Of a DNA stretch of 64,000 nt, positions 47,101 through 56,500 are shown piece by piece. The position numbers and the translations under genes were made by a program. The notes below the pieces were generated by a model that saw nothing but the letters and a program-made list of their open reading frames with translations, did no database searches and was not told where the DNA came from. This DNA comes from Kibdelosporangium sp. MJ126-NF4 (GTDB lineage Bacteria; Actinomycetota; Actinomycetes; Mycobacteriales; Pseudonocardiaceae): NCBI RefSeq assembly GCF_000826545.1, contig NZ_CDME01000015.1, forward strand, positions 186,001 through 250,000, in the 5' to 3' direction. Position 1 is the stretch's first letter. Every line of letters begins with the position of its first letter.

Positions 47101-50100
47101 GCACGCCGTTGACGTACAGCTCGATCCGCTTGCGGTCCTTGCTGTACACCCCGACCAGGTGCGTCCAGATGCCGCGCTGCGCGGCCGGTCCGGTGGCCTG
47201 GTCACCGGCGGCGACCTGGTCGGCGCCCGGCACCAGGAAGTCCCAGCGGCCGTCGGCGAGCGCCCGCAGGGCGAATCCGCTGACGTGCTCACCGTCCTGG
47301 GACACCACCGAGGACGCGCTGCCGATCCGGTCCAGCCTCGCCCACGCGGACACCGAGAAGCTCTTGTCGGTGTCGATCGCGTTGGGGGCGCTGACGTACC
47401 CGTTGGTGCCGTTCAGCCGGACGGCCATGTCACCGGGATCGGGGCTCGTCGCCTGCCCGGACGCCCAGTCGGCGCCCGCGCTGACCGTGCCGTGCAGACC
47501 GCGTTTGGACGAGTCGTTGGCGTTTCCGTCCAGCTTCCACTCGCCCGCGGTGACGTTGTCGCGTGTCACGATGCCCCGGACCTCGTCCTCGGAGAGCACG
47601 CGGCTGTACACGCGGACCTCGTCGACAAGGCCCGGCCAGAAGTCCGCCGGGGCGCTGTTGAACTTGCCGCGTCCCACGGTGAACGGCCCGGTCGCGTTCC
47701 ACGGCGCTCCCGGCATCGTGCCGGTTCCGCCGAGTTCGCCGTTGACGTAGACGCGCATCTGCCGGGTGGCCGCGTCGAACGAGCCGGTGAGGTGGACCCA
47801 GTCACCGGACTTGGGCTGCTGGCTCGCGGGAACACCGATCCAGCCCTGCGAGGCGCCCGCCGTGTCCACGCCGGGCCGCGCGAACATCCACTTGCCGCCG
47901 TTCGCACTGCTGTACTGCAGGTAGAAACCGCTGTAGGCGTTGCCGTCCTGGCTCACGGCCGTCATCGACTTGCCGTCGGCGACGAACCGGTCCGCCCTGA
48001 CCCACGCCGCCACCGAGAAGCTCTGGTCCGTGCGCACCACCGAGCCGTTGGTCGTCATGGCTCCGTCGATACCGTTGAGCTTCAGCGCACGGCCCGTCGC
48101 GCCCTGGCTGTCGAAGCCCGCACCACCGGTCAGCACACCGTCGGCGCCGCCCTCGATCGAGTTTCCCGCAGTCGCGCCGGTCGGCTCCTCGAACTTCCAG
48201 TGTCCGATCTGGACGTTGGCCTGCCCGACCGACGCGGCGATCTCCGAGTCGGTCAGCACCCGGTCGTACAGCTGGACCTCGTCGACCCCGCCCTGCCACG
48301 GGTCGACAGCCGGGTTGCCCGCGAACATGGTCCGGCCGATCCGCACCGGACCTGCGGCGAAGTCCGGCATCGCGGTCTGCGCGACTGTCGAGACCAGTTG
48401 GCCGTTGACGTACAGCCGGACCTGCTTGGCGCCCGGGTCACGGACACCGGTCAGATGCGTCCACGTGTTCTGCTGCGGCATGCCGATCGGCGACTCGGCC
48501 ATCTGGACGCCCTGGTTGGCGCTGGTCGAGTTGGGCACACCGAACGACCAGCGCTGTTTGGTTCCGTCCGGTTCCGCGCGGAACCACAGCGCGAAGCCGG
48601 GAAACATCGTGCCGTCCTGGCTGACCGCGGCGCGGGCGTACCTGTCGGTCTTGAGGTTCACCCACGCCGACACGGTGAATCCGGCGTCGTTGCGGATCGC
48701 GTTCGGCGCGGTGACGTGGTCGTCGTTGCCGTCCAGTTCGATCGCCGAACCCACGGCTCCCTGCGCGGTGAAGGTGGCGCCGCCGCCGAGGGTGCCGTGC
48801 CGGTCACCGAGGAATGCGGTGTCCTTGGCGTTGCCGTCCAGCGGCCACTGCGCCAGCGGTCCGTTCCCTGCGCGGACATAGATCCGGTAGACCCGGACCG
48901 GGCCGCGGTGGCCAGCCCGGTCGACGCTCTGCACGTACAGGTCACGTGGTCCGTCGACGGTCGGGGTGATCTGCACGGACGCGTTGCCGCCCAGCCTGTC
49001 GGCGTTGACCTTCGTCGACGGCACACCCTGGCCGCCGTTCGGGTCCTCCCAGCTGTACAGGTAATGGTCGATGTCGTCGACACCGTTGGCCCCGAAAACG
49101 AACGTTCCGGGCACGCCGACACCGCCGTGCCACCGGTTGTCCTCCTGGTACAGCACACCGGTGACCGTTGGCTGTTTGGTGACACCGACGCGGTCCACGA
49201 CGAACGGCCGGTTGGACGATGCCCAGCCGCTGGCCGCTCTGCCGTCACCGCCCATCACGGCCCAGTCGATCCGTTTGCCGTTCTTGTCGCCGAGCGGGAT
49301 GTTCCAGCTGTGGAAGGCACCGGAGGACTGCATCTGGCCGAGCCAGCCGGTGTTGCCCGCCGCGCCGTCGACAGCGATCTGCCAGTTGGCGTCCACCATG
49401 TCGGCGTCCGGATCGGACAGCCGGGCGCTCACCCTGATGTTGTCGTCGCCGACGTAGGTGATCCCGCCGCAGTTCGCGCACGGCTGCTGCAGCGGCGGAT
49501 CGGTCGAGTGGTCGGTCGGCGCCGAGGGCGGGCGGTTGTAGAAGACCCGCAGCATCGTGTTGCCCGGGTCCAACTTCCGCCAGGCGTGCTGGTCGTTGGG
49601 GTCCGCTTTCAGGAAGTACGTCGAGAAGCTGTGCTGTTCGACCTCGTTCGCGGCGATGCCGACGCCCACGGTCTTCCACCCAGGGCAGCCGGAGTACACA
49701 ACAGGCGCGGTGTTGTGGGCGATCCGCCCACCCTGCAGCCGGTTGTTCCAGGTCATCCCGTCCCAGATGTCGCCGGGAGCGTGGTAGACCTCGTATGCGC
49801 GATTGGGTTCACAACTTGGGCTGTACACCACCGAGGTGTCGAAGGAGGCCTCGATCACCGGCTTGTCGGCGAGGAACGTGGTGTCGAACTGGAAGTACGC
49901 CCACGCCTCGCCGATGTTGTTGCACGTGTTCGGGTGCAGGTCCCTCGGGCACTGGCCCATCTGGGCCCACGGGTGGTCACCGCTGGTCCACCAGTACTTC
50001 TGGGTCGGCTTGCCGGACAGCACGGTCGCCCACGCCTGCCTGCCCGGCGGGCTCCACGGCGGGTCCACCACGACCGGGTACACCACCGCCGGGTCCGCGA

Positions 50101-50914
50101 GGAACCGCTGGTCCGGCCGGATCACGATCGATCCGTCCACAACGGACACGTCGACCTCGGTCGACTTCGACGTCGCCGGGCCGCTGGGAGCGGGACCACT
50201 GGAGTCCCACATCATCGGGTTCGGGGCCTTGAAGATCTCGGTGCCCTTGTCGTCGACCGCGTGCAGGCCGCCGTGGTCGTCGGCGGTGACCGTCAGGCCG
50301 GGGGCGTCGACACCCAGCCGGATCGAGGCAAGCGCGGGATTGCGGGCCGCCGCCGGGTTCTTGATCACCACGTGCTGCTGGTATCCGCCGCGTTCGGCGA
50401 TCATCACCAGGTCGACGCCGGGGAGAACCTCGGAGTACGTCGCCTTGTTCGAGTCGAGGACCGGCGCGGGCAGCGGGCCCGGCCAGTGCACGGCGAACGT
50501 CCTGCCGTCCATCCGCATGGTCGCGAGCGCGTCGCCGGATCCCCCACCCGACAACGTCAACTCGCCGAGTACTGCCTTCGGACCAACCTTGCCATCCGGT
50601 CGGCGGACCATGGTCGTGTCGACGCCGACCCACTGGTTGCCCTGCTTGACACGTTGCGGAACCACCGAGAGCTCAGCGGTCATCGTGCCGCCCGGATTGG
50701 CATAGACCGCACGTGTCGGGGTTCTCTCCGCCACCACCTCGACTCTCGTTCCCTGTAATCGAGCCAGCCGCACCGCGTTCGGCGCGTCGGCCGCTTCCGC
50801 TACGGTGTCCACGATCCGCGGTCCGGTCAGCGGAACGCTGGAACCGACCACTGTCAACACAGATCCTGCGGTCACGGCTGTCAAACCCGCGACCAGAACG
50901 CGGCGCAGACGCAC
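44180..50914 (-). CDS. Secreted giant protein with six LamG domains and C-terminal Cys-Glu-Gly modules
   Basis: 2244 residues from GTG 50914, which has GGGGG upstream and yields a signal peptide (MRLRRVLVAGLTAVTAG). Residues about 40-700 form an N-terminal region found in actinobacterial exoproteins. Six LamG/concanavalin-like repeats follow, opening at 'AQWPLDGNAKD', 'GHWKFEEPTG', 'GEWKLDGNAND', 'GHNWTMDEGAG', 'GHWKFDEDSG' and 'GHWRFDDG'. The last ~220 residues carry four LY.C...F.S...CEG...LG modules, the same as the secreted GH-like protein at 818-2386. It is co-transcribed with the RHS toxin gene and probably helps surface display or target binding (inference). Confidence 0.85.
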   Translation of the reverse strand: MRLRRVLVAGLTAVTAGSVLTVVGSSVPLTGPRIVDTVAEAADAPNAVRLARLQGTRVEVVAERTPTRAVYANPGGTMTAELSVVPQRVKQGNQWVGVDTTMVRRPDGKVGPKAVLGELTLSGGGSGDALATMRMDGRTFAVHWPGPLPAPVLDSNKATYSEVLPGVDLVMIAERGGYQQHVVIKNPAAARNPALASIRLGVDAPGLTVTADDHGGLHAVDDKGTEIFKAPNPMMWDSSGPAPSGPATSKSTEVDVSVVDGSIVIRPDQRFLADPAVVYPVVVDPPWSPPGRQAWATVLSGKPTQKYWWTSGDHPWAQMGQCPRDLHPNTCNNIGEAWAYFQFDTTFLADKPVIEASFDTSVVYSPSCEPNRAYEVYHAPGDIWDGMTWNNRLQGGRIAHNTAPVVYSGCPGWKTVGVGIAANEVEQHSFSTYFLKADPNDQHAWRKLDPGNTMLRVFYNRPPSAPTDHSTDPPLQQPCANCGGITYVGDDNIRVSARLSDPDADMVDANWQIAVDGAAGNTGWLGQMQSSGAFHSWNIPLGDKNGKRIDWAVMGGDGRAASGWASSNRPFVVDRVGVTKQPTVTGVLYQEDNRWHGGVGVPGTFVFGANGVDDIDHYLYSWEDPNGGQGVPSTKVNADRLGGNASVQITPTVDGPRDLYVQSVDRAGHRGPVRVYRIYVRAGNGPLAQWPLDGNAKDTAFLGDRHGTLGGGATFTAQGAVGSAIELDGNDDHVTAPNAIRNDAGFTVSAWVNLKTDRYARAAVSQDGTMFPGFALWFRAEPDGTKQRWSFGVPNSTSANQGVQMAESPIGMPQQNTWTHLTGVRDPGAKQVRLYVNGQLVSTVAQTAMPDFAAGPVRIGRTMFAGNPAVDPWQGGVDEVQLYDRVLTDSEIAASVGQANVQIGHWKFEEPTGATAGNSIEGGADGVLTGGAGFDSQGATGRALKLNGIDGAMTTNGSVVRTDQSFSVAAWVRADRFVADGKSMTAVSQDGNAYSGFYLQYSSANGGKWMFARPGVDTAGASQGWIGVPASQQPKSGDWVHLTGSFDAATRQMRVYVNGELGGTGTMPGAPWNATGPFTVGRGKFNSAPADFWPGLVDEVRVYSRVLSEDEVRGIVTRDNVTAGEWKLDGNANDSSKRGLHGTVSAGADWASGQATSPDPGDMAVRLNGTNGYVSAPNAIDTDKSFSVSAWARLDRIGSASSVVSQDGEHVSGFALRALADGRWDFLVPGADQVAAGDQATGPAAQRGIWTHLVGVYSKDRKRIELYVNGVLAASAAHEGGFDANKMLQIGRSKWADNGNVELFQGAIDDVTVYNRSLFAAEIATMAGRDVSLGHNWTMDEGAGNVAGDSVGAKGVTLQNGAGFGAGRAGNALKFDGVNDIATAQGVDVRTDASFTVSAWVNLEANDCAEPRCFVSAVSLEGGAGKPTKFRLGHVKDADSGQAGNWIFEMPEPDGTTTKAALDVRIGEINNWVHLTGVYDAAAKAIWVYVDGTRKDDGTLLTSWQGAGQLRVGSGTADGRAQYWKGRVDDVRLYAGALTADRISALHRSYPSQDGPVTLPPPDAGHWKFDEDSGTTALDTSGRGLNATMRGGASRYAGRIGYTGWFDGKTGFAETAGPVLNTEESFSVAGWAYIDDFTKQVTVFGQDGQQVSTFQVQLDPSSRRWVAVVPRTDQANPERVTLASADPAVGGWSHLAVVYDKNLSQLKLYVNGILSGVQVGVSVRASTGPLAIARCKWNGANGCFFTRGVDDVRAYRKALSDGEVRGVHDETPAVPYGHWRFDDGTVKDYSWRQIPTTLSGTASFPTGVVGKALELDGSTGSATAAQPGLMMYDSFTVSAWARLTRTDRVSTVFSQEGGRQSAVALQYRPEVGRWVFGGAEQDQDGSPMVYANSLQPPALGKWTHLTGVYDAPIRQLRLYVDGQHVGTKNNVLLWAANGFAIGRGKENGSPSGFFSGTIDELMTDYGVVDAEGIATRANWPAPAGGQLSRLNLVGGGEHRSAYSANAFTDKLDPVPAGYRFEIPLGMMLTGERAGTRRLYSCLRDNSDSFTSAAADCEGHTKLGDLGWAYTEKPAGIASVPLYRCIDGTERFDSNLSTCEGRTADGQLGYLVGYAALSRYHHGERGDHMVTTGDVYPGYRREFTLGLLAMTEEPGTAAVMSCSDAMDHFLSTDPACEGKTVHRSIGRVWTAPPDGQSSVQLQRCAVASGALAGQRFVSANATCEGQTVVGPLGYALTAVPGPLRP

Positions 50915-51094
50915 CTGATATACCCCCAACCCCAGTCCTGGTGGTCGACCCCAGTCATCGACCACCAGGAAAACGTGGAGCTCACGGTACTGACCCCACG
51001 CACAAGGGCCAGAGGATTCACGCACGGTTAAATGCACGTGTACATCGGTATTTCTTCCGGTGATCGGATGCCTGCCCGCTCGAAACCCCTGGCG

Positions 51095-52129
51095 TCACGC
51101 CTCTTTCTGAGTGATGTTCGCGTACAGCTTGTCCATGTAGGCGCTGAACGACGCGCTGTCGCTCAGGTGCTCGGCACGCCAGCGGCTCAGTTCCGGCTGG
51201 GTGACCATCCGGCCGGTGATCCGGCCGAGCGTGTCGACCAGGAAACTGTCGTCCTGGTTGGCCTCGAAGACCACCTTGTCGTCGGAGATCTCGAACCGGC
51301 GCATCAGATCCATCCGGAACGTCGAGTACACAAAGGACTCACGGCTGAACCGGTACGACTCCGGCATCTCCATCTGCGCCGAGTTCGGGCTGTGGTACCA
51401 GGAGACGTACACCGCCTTGTCGAGCATGACGTAGCGGTACACGGCGGTGTCGTCGTTGAAGAGGATCTCGATCGGGCAGATCTGCCTGCACTCGAACAAC
51501 GCGACCAGGTTGAAGATCAGTTCGTTGCGCAGGTCGCCCTGGATCCGGTCGATCGACAGGCCCTCGGGTCTCGCCCACGAGCGCCGGTCGTAGGCCCTGC
51601 GCCGGATCGCCCGCACGTTCGCCGGGCCGATCATCGAGATCCGCACCTGCTGCGGGTGGTGGCGTGCCGCCAGCAACCGCGCCGCGACATACCGCGCGCT
51701 GGGGCCGTAGAACGCGAAGAAGTCCGACTCCTCCAGGTCCTGGGTGACGTCCCGGTTGTACTCGTCACCGAAACTGTTGGTCGGGTTGAGCGCCTCGTAC
51801 TTCTTCTGCGGGACGAACAGCCGGTTGGTCGCCGTCATGTTCTCGGTGATCCGGTCGCCCAGTTCGCCGAAGCCGTCCCTGATCGTGTCCTGCACGTTGC
51901 GGTCCTGCACCCAGTTGGCCAGTGCGACGAACATCAGCGCGAACACCACGCTGGCGATCAGGTTCAGCCCGATCGCCGACGAGATCTTCCTGGCGTCGAG
52001 TTCGTTGTCCTGCACCGCGAGCAGCACGCCGACGGTCAGCGCAACACTGCACGCGGTGCCGAACGAGTACCAGACGAAGGTACGACTCAGTCCGCGCGAC
52101 TTCTTCGTCCTTGACCGTTCACGTGTCAT
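51095..52129 (-). CDS. Two-TM membrane protein of unknown function
   Basis: 344 residues from ATG 52129 (upstream in-frame ATG 52135 and GTGs 52138 and 52141 also possible). Two TM helices lie at about 18-38 and 50-75, followed by a soluble cytoplasmic domain of about 270 residues. Recognisable blocks are 'FFAFYGPSARYVAARLLAAR', 'VRISMIGPANVRAIRRRAY' and 'YVSWYHSPNSAQMEMPESY', which recall an HKD/phospholipase-D-like or sensor fold but lack HxK motifs. I do not recognise the family. Its start overlaps the end of the HAD gene, suggesting co-transcription. Confidence 0.72.
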   Translation of the reverse strand: MTRERSRTKKSRGLSRTFVWYSFGTACSVALTVGVLLAVQDNELDARKISSAIGLNLIASVVFALMFVALANWVQDRNVQDTIRDGFGELGDRITENMTATNRLFVPQKKYEALNPTNSFGDEYNRDVTQDLEESDFFAFYGPSARYVAARLLAARHHPQQVRISMIGPANVRAIRRRAYDRRSWARPEGLSIDRIQGDLRNELIFNLVALFECRQICPIEILFNDDTAVYRYVMLDKAVYVSWYHSPNSAQMEMPESYRFSRESFVYSTFRMDLMRRFEISDDKVVFEANQDDSFLVDTLGRITGRMVTQPELSRWRAEHLSDSASFSAYMDKLYANITQKEA

Positions 52130-52805
52130 GACCATCACCACCGAGTTCGTCCACAGAGGTCAACGCCAGCCGGACGGCACCGGACAGGCTCGACGCGATC
52201 GGCACTTCGACGCCCTCGGCGCGCGCGAGGCTCACCAGTGCCGTGTCGCCCGGGTGGTACAGCACGCCCCGCGCGCCGCACGCCCGCGCCGCGACCATGT
52301 CGTCGATGTTGTCCCCGACCACGAGCACCCGGCCGGGGCTGACAGCCAGGTGTTCGAGATGGCTGCGCAGATGAGGTTCCTTGCGGCGCAGGTCACCGGC
52401 GGGCGTTCCATCCATTCTGGACAACATGGCACTGATCGGGGTCAGCTGGGCCATGGCCACGAGCAGGTCGTGCGGGTACATCGACAGCAGCGACTGGGTC
52501 CGTCCGGCCTCGTGCCACGTGGTCAACGCGTTCAGCGCGTCGGCGTGCAGGGTCGCGGCGGCGATCCGGCGGGCGTAGGACAGCTGGAACTGCTCGTCCA
52601 GCAGGGCGTGTTCGGCGTCGGTCAGCGCTCGTCCGGCCAGGCTCTCGTAGAAGTCCGAGATCGGCCGGGTGAAGTGGTCGCGGTAGCGGCCCGCGGTCAC
52701 CTCCGGAAGCCCGGCCACGGCGAACGCGTCGGCTGTCGCCAGGACGAGAGCGGGCCCGTCGTCGAACAGGGTGCCGTTCCAGTCCCACACGATGTGCTCT
52801 ATCAC
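52119..52805 (-). CDS. HAD-superfamily phosphatase
   Basis: 228 residues from GTG 52805. HAD motif I reads 'DWNGTL' (D8 nucleophile, with Asn10 where DxD phosphatases have Asp). A helical cap follows at about 18-90, motif II is near 'LLSMYPH', and motifs III/IV are 'RRKEPHL' (Lys) and 'VLVVGDNIDDMVAA'. The DWNGT variant is known in a subset of phosphoglycolate-phosphatase-like proteins, so activity is plausible. The substrate is not known. It is divergent from the methyltransferase gene across 48 nt. Confidence 0.82.
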   Translation of the reverse strand: MIEHIVWDWNGTLFDDGPALVLATADAFAVAGLPEVTAGRYRDHFTRPISDFYESLAGRALTDAEHALLDEQFQLSYARRIAAATLHADALNALTTWHEAGRTQSLLSMYPHDLLVAMAQLTPISAMLSRMDGTPAGDLRRKEPHLRSHLEHLAVSPGRVLVVGDNIDDMVAARACGARGVLYHPGDTALVSLARAEGVEVPIASSLSGAVRLALTSVDELGGDGHDT

Positions 52806-52853
52806 AGGAGTTTTCAGCCTTCCGGAGCGCCGGTTGTCTGCGATGCTGGGACG

Positions 52854-53567
52854 GTGAGCCGAATCCATGCCGAGGCGGTCGCGGCGAACGTGGCGCGGTA
52901 CCAGGGCGACGAGGTCGCCGGGTACCTCGCCGACCGCTATCACCGGCGCAGGCTCGGTCTGGCGATCACCGTGCTGGCCGGGCATCTCGCCGCGCGCGAG
53001 GAGATGCCGCTCGTCGCGGACCTCGGCGCCAACGACGGACTGGTGTGCACCTGGCTGGCCGACCGCGGAATGCGCCCGGTCGCGTGCGACATCGTCCCGC
53101 AGGCGCGGCAGGTGGCGCGTGGGCGCGGCCTGTTGACGGTGGGTCTGGACGCGGGTGTGCTGCTTCCCTTCCGTTCCGCGTCGCTGGACGGGATCCTCGC
53201 GGGCGAGATCGTCGAACACCTCTACGATCCCGCCCTGCTGCTGCGTGAATGCGCCCGGGTGCTGCGTCCCGGCGGGATCGCCGTGTTCACCACACCCAAC
53301 CTGGCGGGCGCGCAGGACCGGCTGCGGTTCCTGTTCGGACACTCGCCACGGCAGGTGGATCCGTTCCACGAGTACCTCAGCGTGCACATCCGTCCGTTCA
53401 CGTACGGCATGCTCGCGACCGGACTGCGACAGGCCGGGCTGACGCCCTTGCGTCCGCTGTCGAACTACGTCGTGTGGCGCACCCGGTTCGGCGAGATCCA
53501 CTCCCGCTGGGCGGCACGGCTGTGGCCGACGCTCGGCGGTTCGCTGATCGTCGCCGCGGTGCGCTGA
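52854..53567 (+). CDS. Class I SAM-dependent methyltransferase
   Basis: 237 residues from GTG 52854; the frame extends upstream to 51744 but there it is antisense to two better genes. Motif I is 'LVADLGANDG' (53-62), followed by 'RPVACDIVPQAR', 'LLPFRSASLDGILAGEIVEH' and 'LLRECARVLRPGGIAVFTTP', the Methyltransf_11 layout. The substrate is unknown; related enzymes modify small molecules or lipids. It is convergent with the 1981-residue NACHT protein gene, with only 7 nt between the stops. Confidence 0.88.
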   Translation: MSRIHAEAVAANVARYQGDEVAGYLADRYHRRRLGLAITVLAGHLAAREEMPLVADLGANDGLVCTWLADRGMRPVACDIVPQARQVARGRGLLTVGLDAGVLLPFRSASLDGILAGEIVEHLYDPALLLRECARVLRPGGIAVFTTPNLAGAQDRLRFLFGHSPRQVDPFHEYLSVHIRPFTYGMLATGLRQAGLTPLRPLSNYVVWRTRFGEIHSRWAARLWPTLGGSLIVAAVR

Positions 53568-53574
53568 GCACGTC

Positions 53575-56500
53575 TCAGAAAGGTTCATCGGCCGGTACCG
53601 TGTGTACGTTCCTGAGCACGCTGTCGAGCTCGCCGACCTCGAACCGGCACAGCCCGATCACGTGCCAGAACTCGCGGGTGAGCTTGCCTTCGGTCTTGTA
53701 CCGCCCGTCCGGCGCCACCGCCGCCCACGCGTCCCGCAGCCCGAGCAGCGTCAACCGCAACCGGGGTTTGGCCTTGTCACTGAGGTCCCACAGCCTGGTC
53801 GTGCCGTCGTCCGCGCCACTGGCCAGCACCTGGCCGTCCGGGCTGAAGTCGATCGACCAGATCCGGCGGGTGTGCCCGACCAGCGCGTGCAGGTGCCGTC
53901 CCGTGCCGACGTCCCACAGGTGGATCATGGTGTCGTCACCGGCCGCGGCGAACACGCTGCCGTCCGGGCTGAACCTGCCGGACCACAGCTTTCCGCGGTG
54001 TGCGACCAGTGTCTGCCGCGGCTCGCCCGACGCGGTGTCCCACAGGACTGCCCTGCCGTCGTTGCTGACACTGGCCAGCAGCTGCCCGTCCGGCGTGAAG
54101 TCCACTTCGTACACCCGGTCCGAATGCCCGGCCAGTACGCGCAGGCACTCGCCGCTGGCGCGGTCGAACAGCCGGACCTTCGAGTCGTCACACCCGGTGG
54201 CCAGCAGCTTGCCGACCGGGCTGAAACTGATGGACCGAACCCGGCCCTTGTGTTCCTGCAGGACCAGCATCTCGCGGCCGGTCGGCCGCCACCAGAGCCG
54301 CACGGAGTCGTCGTCGTTGGCCGTGGCGAGGACGTTGCCGTCGGGATCGAACGCACTCGCCCACACGTGATCGGTCTCGACGTCCAGTTCCTGGTCCGCC
54401 TCCCACGTGTTGAGATGCCACATGTGCACGCCGCCGTCGTTGCTCGTGGTGGCCAGCAACGGCCTGGTCGGACAGAACACCGCGGAGATCAACTGGTCGG
54501 CACGGCCGTGCAGGTCCCTGACCAGCTTTCCGGCCCGCGGATCCCACACGCGCACAACGCCGTCGTTCCCGCTGACGGCGAGCAGATCACCGGACCGGTC
54601 GAAGTTCACCTTGACGATCCGGCGGCCGTGTCCGTACAGCTCGTGCAGCTGCTGGCCGTTGTCCGGATCCCAGATCCTGACCGTGCTGTCCTTTCCCGTG
54701 GTCGCGATCTGCCGCGAGTCCGCACGGAACTCCGGCGGCCACAGCGCGCCACGGTGCGCCTGGACCTCGTAGCGTTCCCTGCCGGACGGCAGGTCCCACA
54801 CCCGCAGCCCGCCGTCACTGTCGCCGCTGGCCAGCATCGAACCGTCCGGGCTGATCAGCAGCCGGTACACGGCCGCCGACTCGGTCCGCAGCGGCGAACT
54901 GCGAACCTGCTTGCGGCTACCGGTCTCCAGATGCCACAGGCGCACCGCTCCGAGCGTGTCCCCGGTGGCGACCATGTCGTGCGCCGGGTGGAACACGACC
55001 GAGTAGATGTTCCCGGCGTGTCCAGTGAGGTGGTGGCGGCAATCGCCGCTCTCGGTCTCCCAGATGGACAGTACGCCGCCGCGACCACCGGTGGCCAGCA
55101 GTGTGCCGTTGCGGTTGAACGCCAACGCGTACACCGCGGCCTGCTCCGGCGCCCGCATCCGATGCACCTCGGTCGCGGTGACCACGTCCCAGATGCGCAC
55201 GGTCCCGGCGTTGTCCGCGGTGGTGAGCAACGAACTGCCCGCGGACGGGTGGAACGCCAGCGCCCACACCCGCTCGGTGTGGCCGGGCAGCTCCGCGACC
55301 AGCTCACCGCCGGGCACCCGCCGTACCCGCACGACGCCACCGCCGTCGCCGTATGCCGCGAGTCCGCCGGTCGGGTCGAGTGCCAACGGCCAGACCAGTT
55401 CCTCGTGGTCGCTGAACACTCCCAGCGACTCGCCCGTCGACGTGTCCCAGAACCGCAGTGTGCCGTCAGCCGATGCCGTGACCAGCGCGCTGTCCGGCGG
55501 GCCGTACGCGACGGCGTACACACGGTCGAGGTGGCCCTTCAACGTCCGGATGGGCAGGCCCTTGTCGGTGTCGCACAACAACACCCCGCCGTCGCCGTTG
55601 CCGACCGCGAGCATCCGGCCGTCCCGGCTGTAGGCCAGCGGCCGCGGCAACCGGCCGCTCTCGAACCCGAACTGCACACCCACACCGGACGGCTGCAACC
55701 CCACGAGCACCGGCTGCCCCGGCGCGACCGCCGCGCCGCGCAGTTCGTCGGCTGTCCACAGTGCACTGTCGGCGGCGACGTTCAGCAGCGCGGCCCGCGA
55801 CCAGGAGCTGCCCCTGATCTGGACGCCACGCAGGTCGGTCCCGGACAGGCGGGCCTCGGTCAGGTCCGCTCCGGACAGGTCGGCGTCGATCAGCACCGCG
55901 TCGTCCAGCCGGACCCGTCGCAGCGTCGCCCCACGCAGCGTCGCCCGAGCCAGCTTCGTGCCGATCAGCCGCGCATCGGTCAGGTCGGCACGGGTCAGGT
56001 CCACTCCGGACAGGTCCCGGTGGGAGAAGTCCTCACCGCACAGGGACGCACCACGCAGGTCCGCCCTGATCGGCGCGCTCAGCCGTTTGCCGACCTTGAG
56101 CGCGTTGCCCTTCGAGATGTTGTCGCCGCCCGGCTGGACGGCCCAGTCCCGCAACCGGCCCGGTTCGGCGATATCGCACAGGAAGTCCACGGTCAGCTGG
56201 GACATCGACTGGTGGGACAGTAGTGCCGGACCGGTGTCGCCCCCGTTGAGCTGCGCGCCGATCTCGTTGGCCACCAACCATTCCATCACCGAACTGTGGA
56301 TGAAACCGAACATCTCCTCTGACCGCACGAGCAGGCTGCCCGCGCCGACCGCGTGTGTGGCCTGCGGCGGTGACAACGGGGTGTCCGCGAGCCCGGTCAG
56401 CGCCCGCGCCACCTCGGCGACGTCGTCCAGCCGCAGCAGGACCTCGCCGGACTCCCACATCCGTACCGCCAGCGTGGTGACCGCGTGCCAGAGTTCGTCG

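Noticed and set aside
46910..50758. 1282-codon plus-strand frame inside the LamG gene
   Set aside because: Antisense to the six LamG domains, with no recognisable domain and no ribosome-binding site.
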